From Novosphingobium sp. (GTDB lineage Bacteria > Pseudomonadota > Alphaproteobacteria > Sphingomonadales > Sphingomonadaceae), in the NCBI GenBank assembly GCA_024236215.1, contig JACKKX010000001.1, forward strand, positions 476,001 through 540,000: 64,000 bases of DNA. The letters are read 5' to 3'. Below the pieces are notes generated by a model. The model was given only the letters and a program-made list of their open reading frames with translations. It did no database searches and was not told the DNA's origin. Within the stretch, counting starts at the first letter, position 1. Each line of letters opens with the position of its first letter. This document shows positions 8,222 through 16,334 of this stretch, piece by piece. The position numbers and the translations under genes were made by a program.

Positions 8222-8904
8222 CCGGCAAGTCTTACGCCCCGCAAGTCAAGAATGTCCTCTACCGGCAAATTGGCCGCAAGATGCTTTCTGGAGGCAAGGA
8301 ATCCGCTGCTTTCACCAAGCACAAGAAAGAAACCCCGGGGCCCAGCGACGACGTGTGGAAGCTGATCGAGGCACACGCCAAGGGGCATGGCAAACCCGAC
8401 GTGGGACCCTGGCCCAACCACAAATACAGCCAGCTATCGGTTGAGGCCACCGAAGGCTGCAACCTCTACCTGATCGCCATCGACCCCCAAGCGCGCACCA
8501 AATTCGGTCCGGGGCCTTCGCCGATCCAGATCATGCCTCCGGGATTCGGAACCGATCTGATCGAGGATATCGCCCTGATCTACGTTGACAGCAACGGGCT
8601 TGTCTTGCGGATGGAGGCGACGGACATCCCGACGGACATCACGCTGGTGCCCGACAATGCAATGCTGTCCTTCGTCTGCGACCGCGCCAAGCTTGTTGAC
8701 GAATGGAAACGCGTGGTCGGTGGAACGGGGCATGGGAGCAGCCCCATGCGGATCCCCTTCTTCCTCAATCTGTGGGATACCGAAACGAACCTCCCCGTCT
8801 GGACCTATGGCGTCGAAGCGCATGCTGAGCACCACGAGGATCACCCCCATATCGTCACCCACGGCGGGATCCATCCCAGCGATCCGACCAACGATTTCTA
8901 TTGA
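8218..8904 (+). CDS. Unknown 228-residue protein in the TIR operon
   Basis: I do not recognise this family. The ATG at 8218 overlaps the TIR-gene stop (ATGA), so translation is probably coupled. No signal peptide or membrane helix is visible, so it should be cytoplasmic. The N-terminal 50 residues are basic and lysine-rich (KESAAFTKHKKE); the middle looks like a beta-rich globular domain (LYLIAIDP, ALIYVDSNG, VPDNAMLSFVCD); the C-terminus is histidine-rich (HAEHHEDHPHIVTHGG), which could bind metal. The base composition looks less GC-biased than the flanking genes. Sitting between a TIR protein and a SLOG protein, it may be an effector or adaptor; that role is a guess. Confidence 0.75.
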   Translation: MTGKSYAPQVKNVLYRQIGRKMLSGGKESAAFTKHKKETPGPSDDVWKLIEAHAKGHGKPDVGPWPNHKYSQLSVEATEGCNLYLIAIDPQARTKFGPGPSPIQIMPPGFGTDLIEDIALIYVDSNGLVLRMEATDIPTDITLVPDNAMLSFVCDRAKLVDEWKRVVGGTGHGSSPMRIPFFLNLWDTETNLPVWTYGVEAHAEHHEDHPHIVTHGGIHPSDPTNDFY

Positions 8905-8943
8905 TCCGTTGAGTTGGCCGGTTTTTCCGTCCAGTCTGAGGCC

Positions 8944-10524
8944 ATGACCTCGACCCTCCCCGCGATCGCCGCGCTGGCCCGGGCTGGCGCGGCGGAGCGC
9001 GGGTGGGAGCTGTTCGTTGCGGGGGGTTACCTTGGGCGCGATGCCGATGCGGCGGCCCTGGCGGTCAAGGGGCGGCTGCTCAAGGGCCGCGCGCGGGGCG
9101 GCGAGCCTGCGCTGCTGGCCGAGGCCGCCGCCGCCTATGCGGCTGCCCATGCGCTGGAACCGGCGCCCTATCTGGCGATCAACGCCGCCACGCTGCACCT
9201 GCTGGCAGGCGATGCGACCAGGGCGCAAGACGGGGCACGTGCCGTGCTGGCCCTGCTCGATAGTCCTGGCCCGCCCGCCGACACGCCCTATTTCCTCGCC
9301 GCCACCCGCGCCGAGGCTCTGTTGCTCCTGGGCGATGCCCACGGCGCAGAGGCAGCGATGCGGGAGGCTGCCGGCCATGCGCCAGACGCCTGGCGAGACC
9401 GCGCGGCAACCTTGCGGCAGCTGCATGAAATCGCCGCCGCGCAGGGCAGCGAGCCCGGCTGGCTGGATCGCTTTGCTCCGCCCGCCAGCCTGCATTTTGC
9501 CGGACACATGGGTCTTGCCGCCCAAGGCAAGGCGCAGACAGCGCTGGCGGCTGATCTGGCCGGGTTGCTGGCGCGCGAGCGGATCGGCTTTGCCTGGGGC
9601 GCGCTCGCCGCCGGGGCCGATATTGTCATTGCCGAGGCATTGCTCGAGGCGGGCTGCGCGGTCCATGCCGTGCTTCCCTGCGCGCCAGAGCTGTTCGCGG
9701 CGCAGTCGGTCACCCCTGCCGGTGATGGCTGGCGCGCCCGCTATCACGCGCTGCTGGGCCAGGTGGCCTCGCTGCGGGTGGCGGCGTGCGGACCGGCTTC
9801 GGTGCATGATCCGCTTTCGACCAGCCACGCCGGGGAACTGGCGATTGGCGGCGCCTTGCTCAATGCCGCGACGCTCGGCGGTGAAGCGCTGCAATTGATC
9901 GTAACGGACGAGTGCGGCGGCGGAGCCAATACCGCGCGCCAGGCGGCGTTGTGGCGGACTGCCAACGGTCGCCAGTTGCACCTGCAGGCGCCGCGCGACG
10001 CCGAAGTGGCGGCCCTGTTTCCGCCCGAGCGCCCCGATCCGCAGCGCAAGCTGGCCTTGCACCTTGCGATCCGGCTCGATTCGCTGGCGCGGGCCGAAAG
10101 TCCCGCCTCGCAATCGATCGCCGAGCTTGAGGCACCGATCGCCGCCGCGCTGGCCGGGATCCCCGCAGCTTCGGTACGTGCCGCTCCGGGTGAGTGGCAG
10201 GTCGTCATCGAGGACCTGAACGAAGGCCTCACCTTGACCGGGCGGCTCCTCGCCAATGCCCCTGCGGCCTCGCTGGGGCTCGACCTGTCGATCGCGGCGC
10301 TGGTGCGTGATCGGGCGAGCGGTTCGCTGGTCCCCTATGGCCCGGGGCCCGGCCTGGCGCGGCGGCTGGCGCTGATGGCCCCGCAAGGCGCGGCGCTGGC
10401 AAGCGATGCCCTTGCGGTGACCATGCGCGCGCGCGGCCCGGCAATTTTGGACTGCCGCCTCTATCACCTTGGCGAAGCGGAACTGGGCGGCGCGGTCCAT
10501 GCGCTTACCCACAAGGCTCAGTAG
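8944..10524 (+). CDS. TPR / SLOG-like nucleotide-sensing domain protein
   Basis: About 526 residues from ATG 8944, which has GAGG 5 bases upstream; a TTG at 8914 is possible but less likely. Residues 1-175 are alanine-rich helical repeats resembling the TRAFs-binding/TPR regions of bacterial signalling proteins. Residues about 183-340 resemble a Rossmann-like SLOG domain: LHFAGHMG, then GALAAGADIVIAEALLEAG, HAVLPCAPELF, SVTP..W..RY, and a glycine-rich segment TDECGGGANTA. SLOG domains are known or predicted to bind nucleotide-derived signals. The remaining 190 residues are a separate domain I cannot name. Its place after a TIR gene suggests it senses the TIR product. The gene ends 7 bases inside the convergent Crp-like gene. 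Confidence 0.7.
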   Translation: MTSTLPAIAALARAGAAERGWELFVAGGYLGRDADAAALAVKGRLLKGRARGGEPALLAEAAAAYAAAHALEPAPYLAINAATLHLLAGDATRAQDGARAVLALLDSPGPPADTPYFLAATRAEALLLLGDAHGAEAAMREAAGHAPDAWRDRAATLRQLHEIAAAQGSEPGWLDRFAPPASLHFAGHMGLAAQGKAQTALAADLAGLLARERIGFAWGALAAGADIVIAEALLEAGCAVHAVLPCAPELFAAQSVTPAGDGWRARYHALLGQVASLRVAACGPASVHDPLSTSHAGELAIGGALLNAATLGGEALQLIVTDECGGGANTARQAALWRTANGRQLHLQAPRDAEVAALFPPERPDPQRKLALHLAIRLDSLARAESPASQSIAELEAPIAAALAGIPAASVRAAPGEWQVVIEDLNEGLTLTGRLLANAPAASLGLDLSIAALVRDRASGSLVPYGPGPGLARRLALMAPQGAALASDALAVTMRARGPAILDCRLYHLGEAELGGAVHALTHKAQ

Positions 10525-11186
10525 ATCATTTCCTCAAGCCGGTGCGGCGCAACCACCGCCAGCCCGCCTTCGATACGCTGCAGCACCCCGCGTTTCTCGA
10601 GCTGCGAGATAGTGCGCGAAACGGTTTCCCGGGTCGATTGCACGGCAATTGCCAGCTCTGAGAACACAGGCAAGGGCCTGATCGCCAGATCGGACGAAGC
10701 GCGCGCCAGCCGCAGCAGCTCCGAACAGATCCGCCCGGTCGCCGAAAGCAGCGCGGTTTCGACCATGCGGCGACGCATCGCCTCGATCCGGGCGGACATC
10801 TGCCGCGCCACCGCGAGCGCGACCAGCGGATAGCTTTCCATCAGCCGCAGCACGGCCGCGGTTGTAAAGCGAGCCGAAGAGCCCTCGTCGAGAGCCTCGA
10901 TCCGGCTCACCCCCTCCCCCGCGCCTCCCATGATGCCGCCAAACAGTTCCCCTGCGCGCAGCGCGTGGAGCACCAGCACCGCGCCCTCGCGGCCAAAGGC
11001 AAGCTCCTGCGCGCGCCCCTGGCACAGCAGCGCCGAGGCATCCTCCTGGTCTCCGTTCCACAGCATGGCGCCGCGTAGGTGCGGCGCCTCGCGGGTCAGG
11101 CCGGCGATGGTTGCACCCAATGCCTCGCCGCAGCCAAAGGCCTCGCGGATCGCCTGGACCGTCGTTTCGGAATGCGCTGCCCCCAT
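10518..11186 (-). CDS. Crp/Fnr-family transcriptional regulator
   Basis: About 222 residues from the ATG at 11186; a TTG at 11222 would add 12 residues. The N-terminal half fits a cyclic-nucleotide-binding-type beta barrel (LRAGELFGGIMG), the middle is the long dimerisation helix (ALAVARQMSARIEAMRRR), and the C-terminal part is a winged HTH: FSELAIAVQSTRETVSRTIS followed by LEKRGVLQRIEGG. No Fnr-type N-terminal cysteine cluster is seen, so oxygen sensing through an iron-sulfur cluster is unlikely. The ligand is unknown. It converges on the TPR-SLOG gene with a 7-base overlap. The GST gene upstream on the same strand ends 42 bases before its ATG. Confidence 0.85.
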   Translation of the reverse strand: MGAAHSETTVQAIREAFGCGEALGATIAGLTREAPHLRGAMLWNGDQEDASALLCQGRAQELAFGREGAVLVLHALRAGELFGGIMGGAGEGVSRIEALDEGSSARFTTAAVLRLMESYPLVALAVARQMSARIEAMRRRMVETALLSATGRICSELLRLARASSDLAIRPLPVFSELAIAVQSTRETVSRTISQLEKRGVLQRIEGGLAVVAPHRLEEMIY

Positions 11187-11228
11187 CGCAGAGACTATGC
11201 CGCGCACCGGGCAGAGCGGCAAGCAGTG

Positions 11229-11900
11229 CTATGCGTTGACGTCGGCGTAATGGCTCGGCGGCTGGATCACTTCCATCCGTTCGGCCAGCAGCGGGCGGAA
11301 ACTGGGGCGGCTTTTGAACACCGCATACCACGATGCGGCCTGCTCGTGCCCGGCCCAGTCGAGCCCGCCAAGATAGTCGGCAACCGAAATCTGCGCGGCC
11401 GCCGCCAGATCGGCCAGGCTCATCGTCGCGCCAGCCAGCCAGGGGCGATGATCGATCAGGTGGTCGATGTAATAGAGGTGCTCGTGCGCCAGCTTCATCG
11501 CCTCGCGCAGCACGCGCGAATCCGGCGACTGACGATAGACCAGCCGTTTCTTCATCCGCTCGTGCAGCAACGGCGCGGTCACGTCGCCCCAGAAGTTCTC
11601 ATCGAACAGCGCGACCAGCCGGCGGATTTCCGCCCGGCCGGCCGAAGTGCCGTTGATCATCGGGTTCTTGTCGACCGTTTCCTCGAAGTATTCGCAGATC
11701 GCCCGGCTATCGACCAGCGTCAGACCCTTGGCCGGATCGTGCAGCACGGGGGTGCGCCCGGCGGGATTGAGCGCAAGAAACTCGTCGCGCCCTTCCCACG
11801 GGTTTTCACGCCACAGTTCATAGGCGATGCCCTTTTCGCTCAGCAGCAGGCGAACCTTGCGGCTGAACGGGCAGAGCGGGAACTGGTACAATTGCCACAT
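11229..11900 (-). CDS. Glutathione S-transferase family protein
   Basis: A 223-residue soluble protein. The N-terminal thioredoxin-fold domain (1-78) starts QLYQFPLCPFSRKVRL; C10 and S13 form the C-P-F-S active-site motif seen in beta/omega-like GSTs. It also has NPAGRTPVL with the conserved cis-proline and DSRAICEY for glutathione gamma-glutamyl binding. The C-terminal domain is all-helical with WLAGATMSLADLAAAAQ, the N-capping motif of GSTs. ATG 11900 gives this length; a TTG two codons upstream is possible. The substrate is unknown. No obvious functional link to its neighbours. Confidence 0.88.
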   Translation of the reverse strand: MWQLYQFPLCPFSRKVRLLLSEKGIAYELWRENPWEGRDEFLALNPAGRTPVLHDPAKGLTLVDSRAICEYFEETVDKNPMINGTSAGRAEIRRLVALFDENFWGDVTAPLLHERMKKRLVYRQSPDSRVLREAMKLAHEHLYYIDHLIDHRPWLAGATMSLADLAAAAQISVADYLGGLDWAGHEQAASWYAVFKSRPSFRPLLAERMEVIQPPSHYADVNA

Positions 11901-11977
11901 GGTCAACCCCCATGCCCAAGCGCGATTCGCGCATCAACCCGGCGGGAGGCAGGGTACCTGCGATTTCAGGTGGAAAA

Positions 11978-12859
11978 CTATTTTTGCGCGGAAAACAGCA
12001 GCCCCTCGCGCAGCCCCGCCCCGGATACCGCCACGTCCGCCACCCCGGTTTCGGCGACCAGCGCGCGCAGCAGGGCGGCGGCGTGGGGCAACTGGTGGGC
12101 GCGCTGCGGATTGATCCCGGGCATCGCCGCCAGCCGCCGGGTGCCAAGTTCGCGCGTGCGTGCCTTGAGATCGCGGGTCAGCCCAGCATCGAACGGCTCG
12201 CCGCGTTCGCCGCCAAACTGGCGCACCCGGAACCGATCAAGCGCGCGCCAGGCTCCGCCGACCAGGAACAGGGTTTCGCCCCGCGCCATCCTGGCCCAGG
12301 CGAGCGGCGCGATCGCCGCATCGAGCGTCTGGCGCAGCTGCCCGCGCCCCAGGGCACGGATTGCCTCCACCCGCATCACCCCAAGCGGGAACGAGGCGCA
12401 TTCGTGCACTTTTCCGCCGTCGATCCGCGCAAGTTCCAGGCTGCCACCGCCCAGATCGGCGACCAGCCCGCGCGCACCGGGATGGCTGGCAATCACCCCC
12501 CAGGCCGAGGCCCGCGCCTCATCCTCGCCCGAAAGAAGTTCGGCCGGAAGGCCCAGCGCCCTGACCTTTTCGAGGAAGGCCGCGCCGTTGGCCGCATCGC
12601 GCACGGCGGCGGTGGCCACCACGCGCAGGCTGCGCGGTTCGATCAGCCGCAACAGCGCGGCAAAGCGCTCCAGCGTGGCAAGCGCCAGCGCCTGGCTTGG
12701 CCGGTCGAGCTTGCCGCGCGCCACCACGCCGCGTCCCAGCCCGGCGGCGACCTTGTCATCGTAGAGGACCTGCGGAGCATCAGGCGTGCCGCCAAAAACG
12801 ACCAGGCGGATCGAGTTCGATCCGATATCGACAATCGCGTGGCGGCGAGGCTTGAGCAT
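11978..12859 (-). CDS. ppx: Ppx/GppA-family phosphatase (exopolyphosphatase-like)
   Basis: A 293-residue member of the ASKHA superfamily. It has the phosphate-1 motif VDIGSNSIRLV (about 10-20), SGEDEARASAWGV in the middle, and the phosphate-2 glycine motif VADLGGGSLELAR. Ppx enzymes remove terminal phosphate from polyphosphate and GppA converts pppGpp to ppGpp; the two cannot be separated from sequence alone. At 293 residues it is a short form lacking the C-terminal HD-like domains of E. coli Ppx, as in many alphaproteobacteria. It starts at ATG 12859 and seems to be a single gene. Confidence 0.85.
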   Translation of the reverse strand: MLKPRRHAIVDIGSNSIRLVVFGGTPDAPQVLYDDKVAAGLGRGVVARGKLDRPSQALALATLERFAALLRLIEPRSLRVVATAAVRDAANGAAFLEKVRALGLPAELLSGEDEARASAWGVIASHPGARGLVADLGGGSLELARIDGGKVHECASFPLGVMRVEAIRALGRGQLRQTLDAAIAPLAWARMARGETLFLVGGAWRALDRFRVRQFGGERGEPFDAGLTRDLKARTRELGTRRLAAMPGINPQRAHQLPHAAALLRALVAETGVADVAVSGAGLREGLLFSAQK

Positions 12860-12935
12860 AGAATCCTGTTAGGTTGGCGGCACCTGCTTAGCCACCCCCA
12901 CAGGCCATTCTTTTCACACTTCGCTCACCCGCAAG

Positions 12936-13316
12936 TCATTGCGGAATCGTAGCATCGAGCAGTGCGAAACAGGGCGCAGCGCTCGCCGTCACCGCGGCAG
13001 CAGGATCGGGAGCGGCGACCACCTCCGCCTGGAGTTTTTCGGTCTCGGCCTTGAATCGGGCGCCAACCTCCTCGCGGGTCAGGTGGCGCTCGTCCATCAG
13101 CCGTGCCGCGGTGCGCACGAAGAATTCCTTACCGCGCACCTCCAGCGGCGGATATTCGAGCGCCGAGGCGACCCCGCGTTTCTGCTCGGAATGGATGATC
13201 CCGAACAGGGCGCCGCACCGCACCGCGGTATCGAGATCGGCTACCGGCGCTTCGGCGTGGGCAGGAAGGGCAGAGGCGGCGACGAGTGCCGCCAGGGAAG
13301 CAAGACGCAGGTTCAT
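12936..13316 (-). CDS. Secreted hypothetical protein
   Basis: A 126-residue protein starting at ATG 13316 with a clear signal peptide (MNLRLASLAALVAASALPAHA, cut near residue 21-23). The mature part is acidic to neutral and helical, with two cysteines (VRCGALFG and APCFALL) that could form a disulfide in the periplasm. I do not recognise the family; similar small exported proteins are common in sphingomonads. A longer in-frame extension to 13436 was rejected because it lacks signal-peptide logic and overlaps the divergent VOC gene. Confidence 0.7.
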   Translation of the reverse strand: MNLRLASLAALVAASALPAHAEAPVADLDTAVRCGALFGIIHSEQKRGVASALEYPPLEVRGKEFFVRTAARLMDERHLTREEVGARFKAETEKLQAEVVAAPDPAAAVTASAAPCFALLDATIPQ

Positions 13317-13426
13317 GGGGGCGACCGTAGAGCGGCGAATCTGAACCGCACCTGTCGCGTCGGCCTTGACCGCCCCTGCCAACCGTCTACCCGTAGCGAA
13401 TCGCAACCCAAAGGAGAGGCAGCGCG

Positions 13427-13804
13427 ATGTATTCACACATGATGGTCGGCAGCAACGACATCGAACGCTCGAAGAAATTCTACGACGCGACCTTCGCCGC
13501 GATCGGTGGCAATCCCGCGATCCAGGACGACAAGGGCCGGCTGATCTACATGTACAATGGCGGGCTGTTCCTGGTCACCAAGCCGATTGACGGGCAGCCG
13601 GCGACGCCAGGAAACGGCATGACGATCGGCATCGCGATGGAAACCACCGAACAGGCCGATGCCTGGCATGCGGCGGGCGTTGCGGCGGGCGGCACTGCGA
13701 TCGAGGATCCGCCGGGCGTGCGCGATAGCGCGACGATGACGCTTTACCTCGCCTATCTGCGCGATCCCGACGGCAACAAGCTCTGCGCACTCAAGCGGAT
13801 GTGA
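13427..13804 (+). CDS. VOC-family (glyoxalase-like) protein
   Basis: A 125-residue vicinal-oxygen-chelate protein with two beta-alpha-beta-beta-beta halves: it starts MYSHMMVGSNDIERSKKFYD, a typical VOC opening, and ends YLRDPDGNKLCALKR, the usual DPDGN-x-hydrophobic closing. A strong AAAGGAGAGG site precedes the ATG. VOC enzymes use a divalent metal for isomerisations, epoxide or C-C bond chemistry; the reaction here is not identifiable. The fdhD gene starts inside its stop codon region (ATGTGA), so the two are translationally coupled. Confidence 0.88.
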   Translation: MYSHMMVGSNDIERSKKFYDATFAAIGGNPAIQDDKGRLIYMYNGGLFLVTKPIDGQPATPGNGMTIGIAMETTEQADAWHAAGVAAGGTAIEDPPGVRDSATMTLYLAYLRDPDGNKLCALKRM

Positions 13805-14577
13805 GCCAGCAGACGCAGGAATTCCGCCTTGACGGCACCCGGCGCGCGATTGGGCGCGTCTGGGTGCCCGAGGCTCCGGTGGCACTGGAATTCAACGGCC
13901 TGTCCTATGCGGTGATGATGGCATCGCCCCGCGATCTGGAAGATTTCGCCACCGGTTTTGCCCTTGCCGAAGGGCTGGCGGCCCATGCCGCCGAAATCAA
14001 CGAAATTGCAAATAGCGAAGTGCCCGAAGGCTGGATCGTTCGCGCGCGCCTTTCCGGCCTCGGGGTCGAGAGGCTGACCGAACGGGTCCGCACCCGAGTT
14101 GCCGAATCGAGCTGCGGGCTGTGCGGGATCGACAACCTCAAGGAGGTGGCCCGCCCCCTGCCCCAGGTTGCGGCCCACGCCCGGATCGAACCGGCAGCGG
14201 TGTTTGCCGCGCTGTCCGCGCTGGCGCCGCTCCAGACGCTGGGCCTGGCCACGGGAGCCGCCCATGCCGCCGCCTGGGCCGATCCCGGCGGAGCGATAGG
14301 CTGTCTGCGCGAGGACGTCGGCCGCCACAACGCGCTCGACAAGCTGACCGGGGCGATGGCGCGGGCCGGGAAACCGCTGTCGCCCGGCTTTGTGCTTTCA
14401 ACCGCACGGTGCAGCTACGAAATCGTCGAAAAGGCAGTGCGCTGCGGCGCGACCACGCTGGTCACCGTCTCACTCCCCACCTCGCTCGCGGTCGAGCGGG
14501 CCAAGGCGGCTGGCCTCAGCCTGTGGGTGCTGGCCCGCGATGACAGCGTCCTGCTGGCAAACGACGCCTCAGCGTGA
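13801..14577 (+). CDS. fdhD: Formate dehydrogenase accessory sulfurtransferase FdhD
   Basis: A 258-residue protein starting with GTG 13801, overlapping the VOC gene by 4 bases. FdhD moves sulfur from IscS to the molybdenum cofactor of formate dehydrogenase. Diagnostic features are the cysteine loop SSCGLCG (C105 and C108, the sulfur-carrying CxxC), DLEDFATGFALAEG near the N-terminus, CLREDVGRHNALDKL in the middle and SYEIVEKAV further on. No formate dehydrogenase subunit is encoded in this window. The gene converges on metW with a 9-base overlap. Confidence 0.93.
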   Translation: MSQQTQEFRLDGTRRAIGRVWVPEAPVALEFNGLSYAVMMASPRDLEDFATGFALAEGLAAHAAEINEIANSEVPEGWIVRARLSGLGVERLTERVRTRVAESSCGLCGIDNLKEVARPLPQVAAHARIEPAAVFAALSALAPLQTLGLATGAAHAAAWADPGGAIGCLREDVGRHNALDKLTGAMARAGKPLSPGFVLSTARCSYEIVEKAVRCGATTLVTVSLPTSLAVERAKAAGLSLWVLARDDSVLLANDASA

Positions 14578-15159
14578 GAGCAGGAACACCGCGTGTTCGG
14601 CGCGCCAGTTGGCGGCGGCATCGCCGATCCGCCGGTCGCCCGAAAGGAACCAGGCCCCCTCCACGCGCAACCCCCGGGCAGCGACCAGCTCGAGAAAGTC
14701 GCGTACGGTGGCGTGGTGAATGTTGGGGGTTTCGTACCAGGCCACCGGCAGCAGCCGGGTGACCGGCATGCGCCCGTGCCACATCAGGCTGGCGCGGACC
14801 TTCCAGTGGGCGAAATTGGGAAAGCTCACGAACGCCTTGCGCCCGACCCGCAGCAGCTCGTCGAGCACCGCGTCGGGCCGCTTGGTAGTCTGGAGTGTCT
14901 GCGAGAGGATGGCATAATCGAACGCGGCATCGGGATAGTCGACGAGATCGACATCCGCATCGCCCTGCATCACCGAAAGCCCCCGGGCGACGCATTCGGC
15001 GACATTGGCAGGATCAAGCTCCATCCCGCGCGCATCGACTTGCCGATCATCGCGCAAGACCGCCATCAGCGCTCCGTCGCCGCAGCCAACGTCGAGCACC
15101 CGGCTGCCCGGGGCAACATTTGCGGCGATCACCGCAAGATCGGGACGCAGCGCACTCAT
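14569..15159 (-). CDS. metW: Methionine biosynthesis protein MetW (SAM-methyltransferase fold)
   Basis: A 196-residue protein with a class I methyltransferase fold: SAM motif [14 protein letters not shown], then GMELDP and the MetW signature [13 protein letters not shown] and SFPNFAHWK. MetW is encoded with MetX in many proteobacteria and is needed for full homoserine acylation activity. Its ATG at 15159 overlaps the metX stop by 4 bases, so metX-metW is an operon with translational coupling. It converges with fdhD. Confidence 0.93.
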   Translation of the reverse strand: MSALRPDLAVIAANVAPGSRVLDVGCGDGALMAVLRDDRQVDARGMELDPANVAECVARGLSVMQGDADVDLVDYPDAAFDYAILSQTLQTTKRPDAVLDELLRVGRKAFVSFPNFAHWKVRASLMWHGRMPVTRLLPVAWYETPNIHHATVRDFLELVAARGLRVEGAWFLSGDRRIGDAAANWRAEHAVFLLSR

Positions 15160-16334
15160 TGGTTCAGGAACCCCGCGATCACACGGTCGAGCGCAGGAAC
15201 GTCGAGCAGGAAACTGTCATGCCCGTAGGGCGCGGAAAGCTCGACGAAACTGACCGGCGCCCCGGCGGCGTTGAGCGCGTGGGCGATCACCCGGCTTTCG
15301 GCGGTGGGATAGAGCCAATCGGTATCGAAGCTGACCAGGCAGACGCGCGCCTTCGCACCCGCGAAGGCTTCGGCCAGCCGTCCGCCGTGTTCCTCGGCCA
15401 GGTCGAAATAGTCCATCGCCCGGGTGATATAGAGGTAGCTGTTGGCATCGAAGCGATCGGTGAAGCTCAGCCCCTGATGGCGCAGATAGCTTTCCACCTG
15501 AAAATCGGCGTCGAAGCCAAAGGTCTTGGCGGCACGGTCTTGCAGGTTGCGCCCGAACTTGTCGGTGAGGCCCGCCTCGGACAGATAGGTGATGTGCGCG
15601 GCCATCCGCGCCACCGCAAGGCCCGCTTCCGGCCCCTTGCCCGCGCCATAGTAATCGCCGCCCTTCCACTTGGGATCGGCCATGATCGCCTGGCGCCCGA
15701 CTTCGTGAAAGGCGATGTTCTGGGCCGAATGGCGCGCGGTGGAGGCGATCACCAGCACGGCGCGGGTCCGCTCGGGCCAGTTGGCCGCGAAGGAGAGCGC
15801 CTGCATCCCGCCCATCGAGCCGCCGACCACCGCATGAACCTGTTCGATCCCCAGCGCGTCGAGTAGCGCCACTTGCGCGCGGACCATGTCGCGGATGGTG
15901 ATGACCGGAAAGCGCATCGCATAGCGAGTGCCGTCCGCCGCCAGACTGGCGGGCCCGGTGGTGCCCATACAGCCGCCCAGCACGTTGGCGCAGATCACAA
16001 AGAACCGGCTGGTATCGATCACCTTGCCCGGGCCAACCGATTTCGACCACCAGCCGGGCTTGCCGGTCTTGGGGTGGGCGCTGACCACGTGCTGGTCCAT
16101 CGTCAGGGCATGGAACAGCAGGATCGCGTTCGATTTTTCGGGGTTGAGCGTGCCAACCGTTTCATAGGCAACCTCAACCGAGGCCAGGCTTTGCCCGCCA
16201 TCGAGCAGCAGCGGCGCGGGCAGCACCAACGTCTGGTTGGTGAGGCAGAGTTCGGCGGCGGTCACACCGCCCGCTTGGGCGAGGAGAAGCGGGCTGTCAA
16301 TCGGCTGCAACACTGCTAAAGGCGCGGCCATCAT
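15156..16334 (-). CDS. metX: Homoserine O-acyltransferase MetX
   Basis: An alpha/beta hydrolase of about 392 residues making O-acyl-homoserine for methionine synthesis. The nucleophile elbow is [11 protein letters not shown] (serine), the acid is in SFDTDWLYP and the histidine in [20 protein letters not shown] is a family marker. Start: adjacent ATGs at 16334 and 16331; either overlaps the ATG of the divergent hisC gene (16333) within one CATG. A shorter start cannot be excluded because the first 30 residues are poorly conserved. Whether acetyl or succinyl donor is used cannot be decided here. Operon with metW. Confidence 0.92.
   Translation of the reverse strand: MMAAPLAVLQPIDSPLLLAQAGGVTAAELCLTNQTLVLPAPLLLDGGQSLASVEVAYETVGTLNPEKSNAILLFHALTMDQHVVSAHPKTGKPGWWSKSVGPGKVIDTSRFFVICANVLGGCMGTTGPASLAADGTRYAMRFPVITIRDMVRAQVALLDALGIEQVHAVVGGSMGGMQALSFAANWPERTRAVLVIASTARHSAQNIAFHEVGRQAIMADPKWKGGDYYGAGKGPEAGLAVARMAAHITYLSEAGLTDKFGRNLQDRAAKTFGFDADFQVESYLRHQGLSFTDRFDANSYLYITRAMDYFDLAEEHGGRLAEAFAGAKARVCLVSFDTDWLYPTAESRVIAHALNAAGAPVSFVELSAPYGHDSFLLDVPALDRVIAGFLNQ

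Noticed and set aside
8434-10512. A 692-codon minus-strand frame across the SLOG gene
   Set aside because: Low-complexity Arg/Gln/Gly shadow; the plus strand shows TPR/SLOG patterns and proper ribosome-binding site.
13801-14577. Possible formate dehydrogenase locus around fdhD
   Set aside because: No catalytic or Fe-S formate dehydrogenase subunits occur in the window; only the accessory protein is present.
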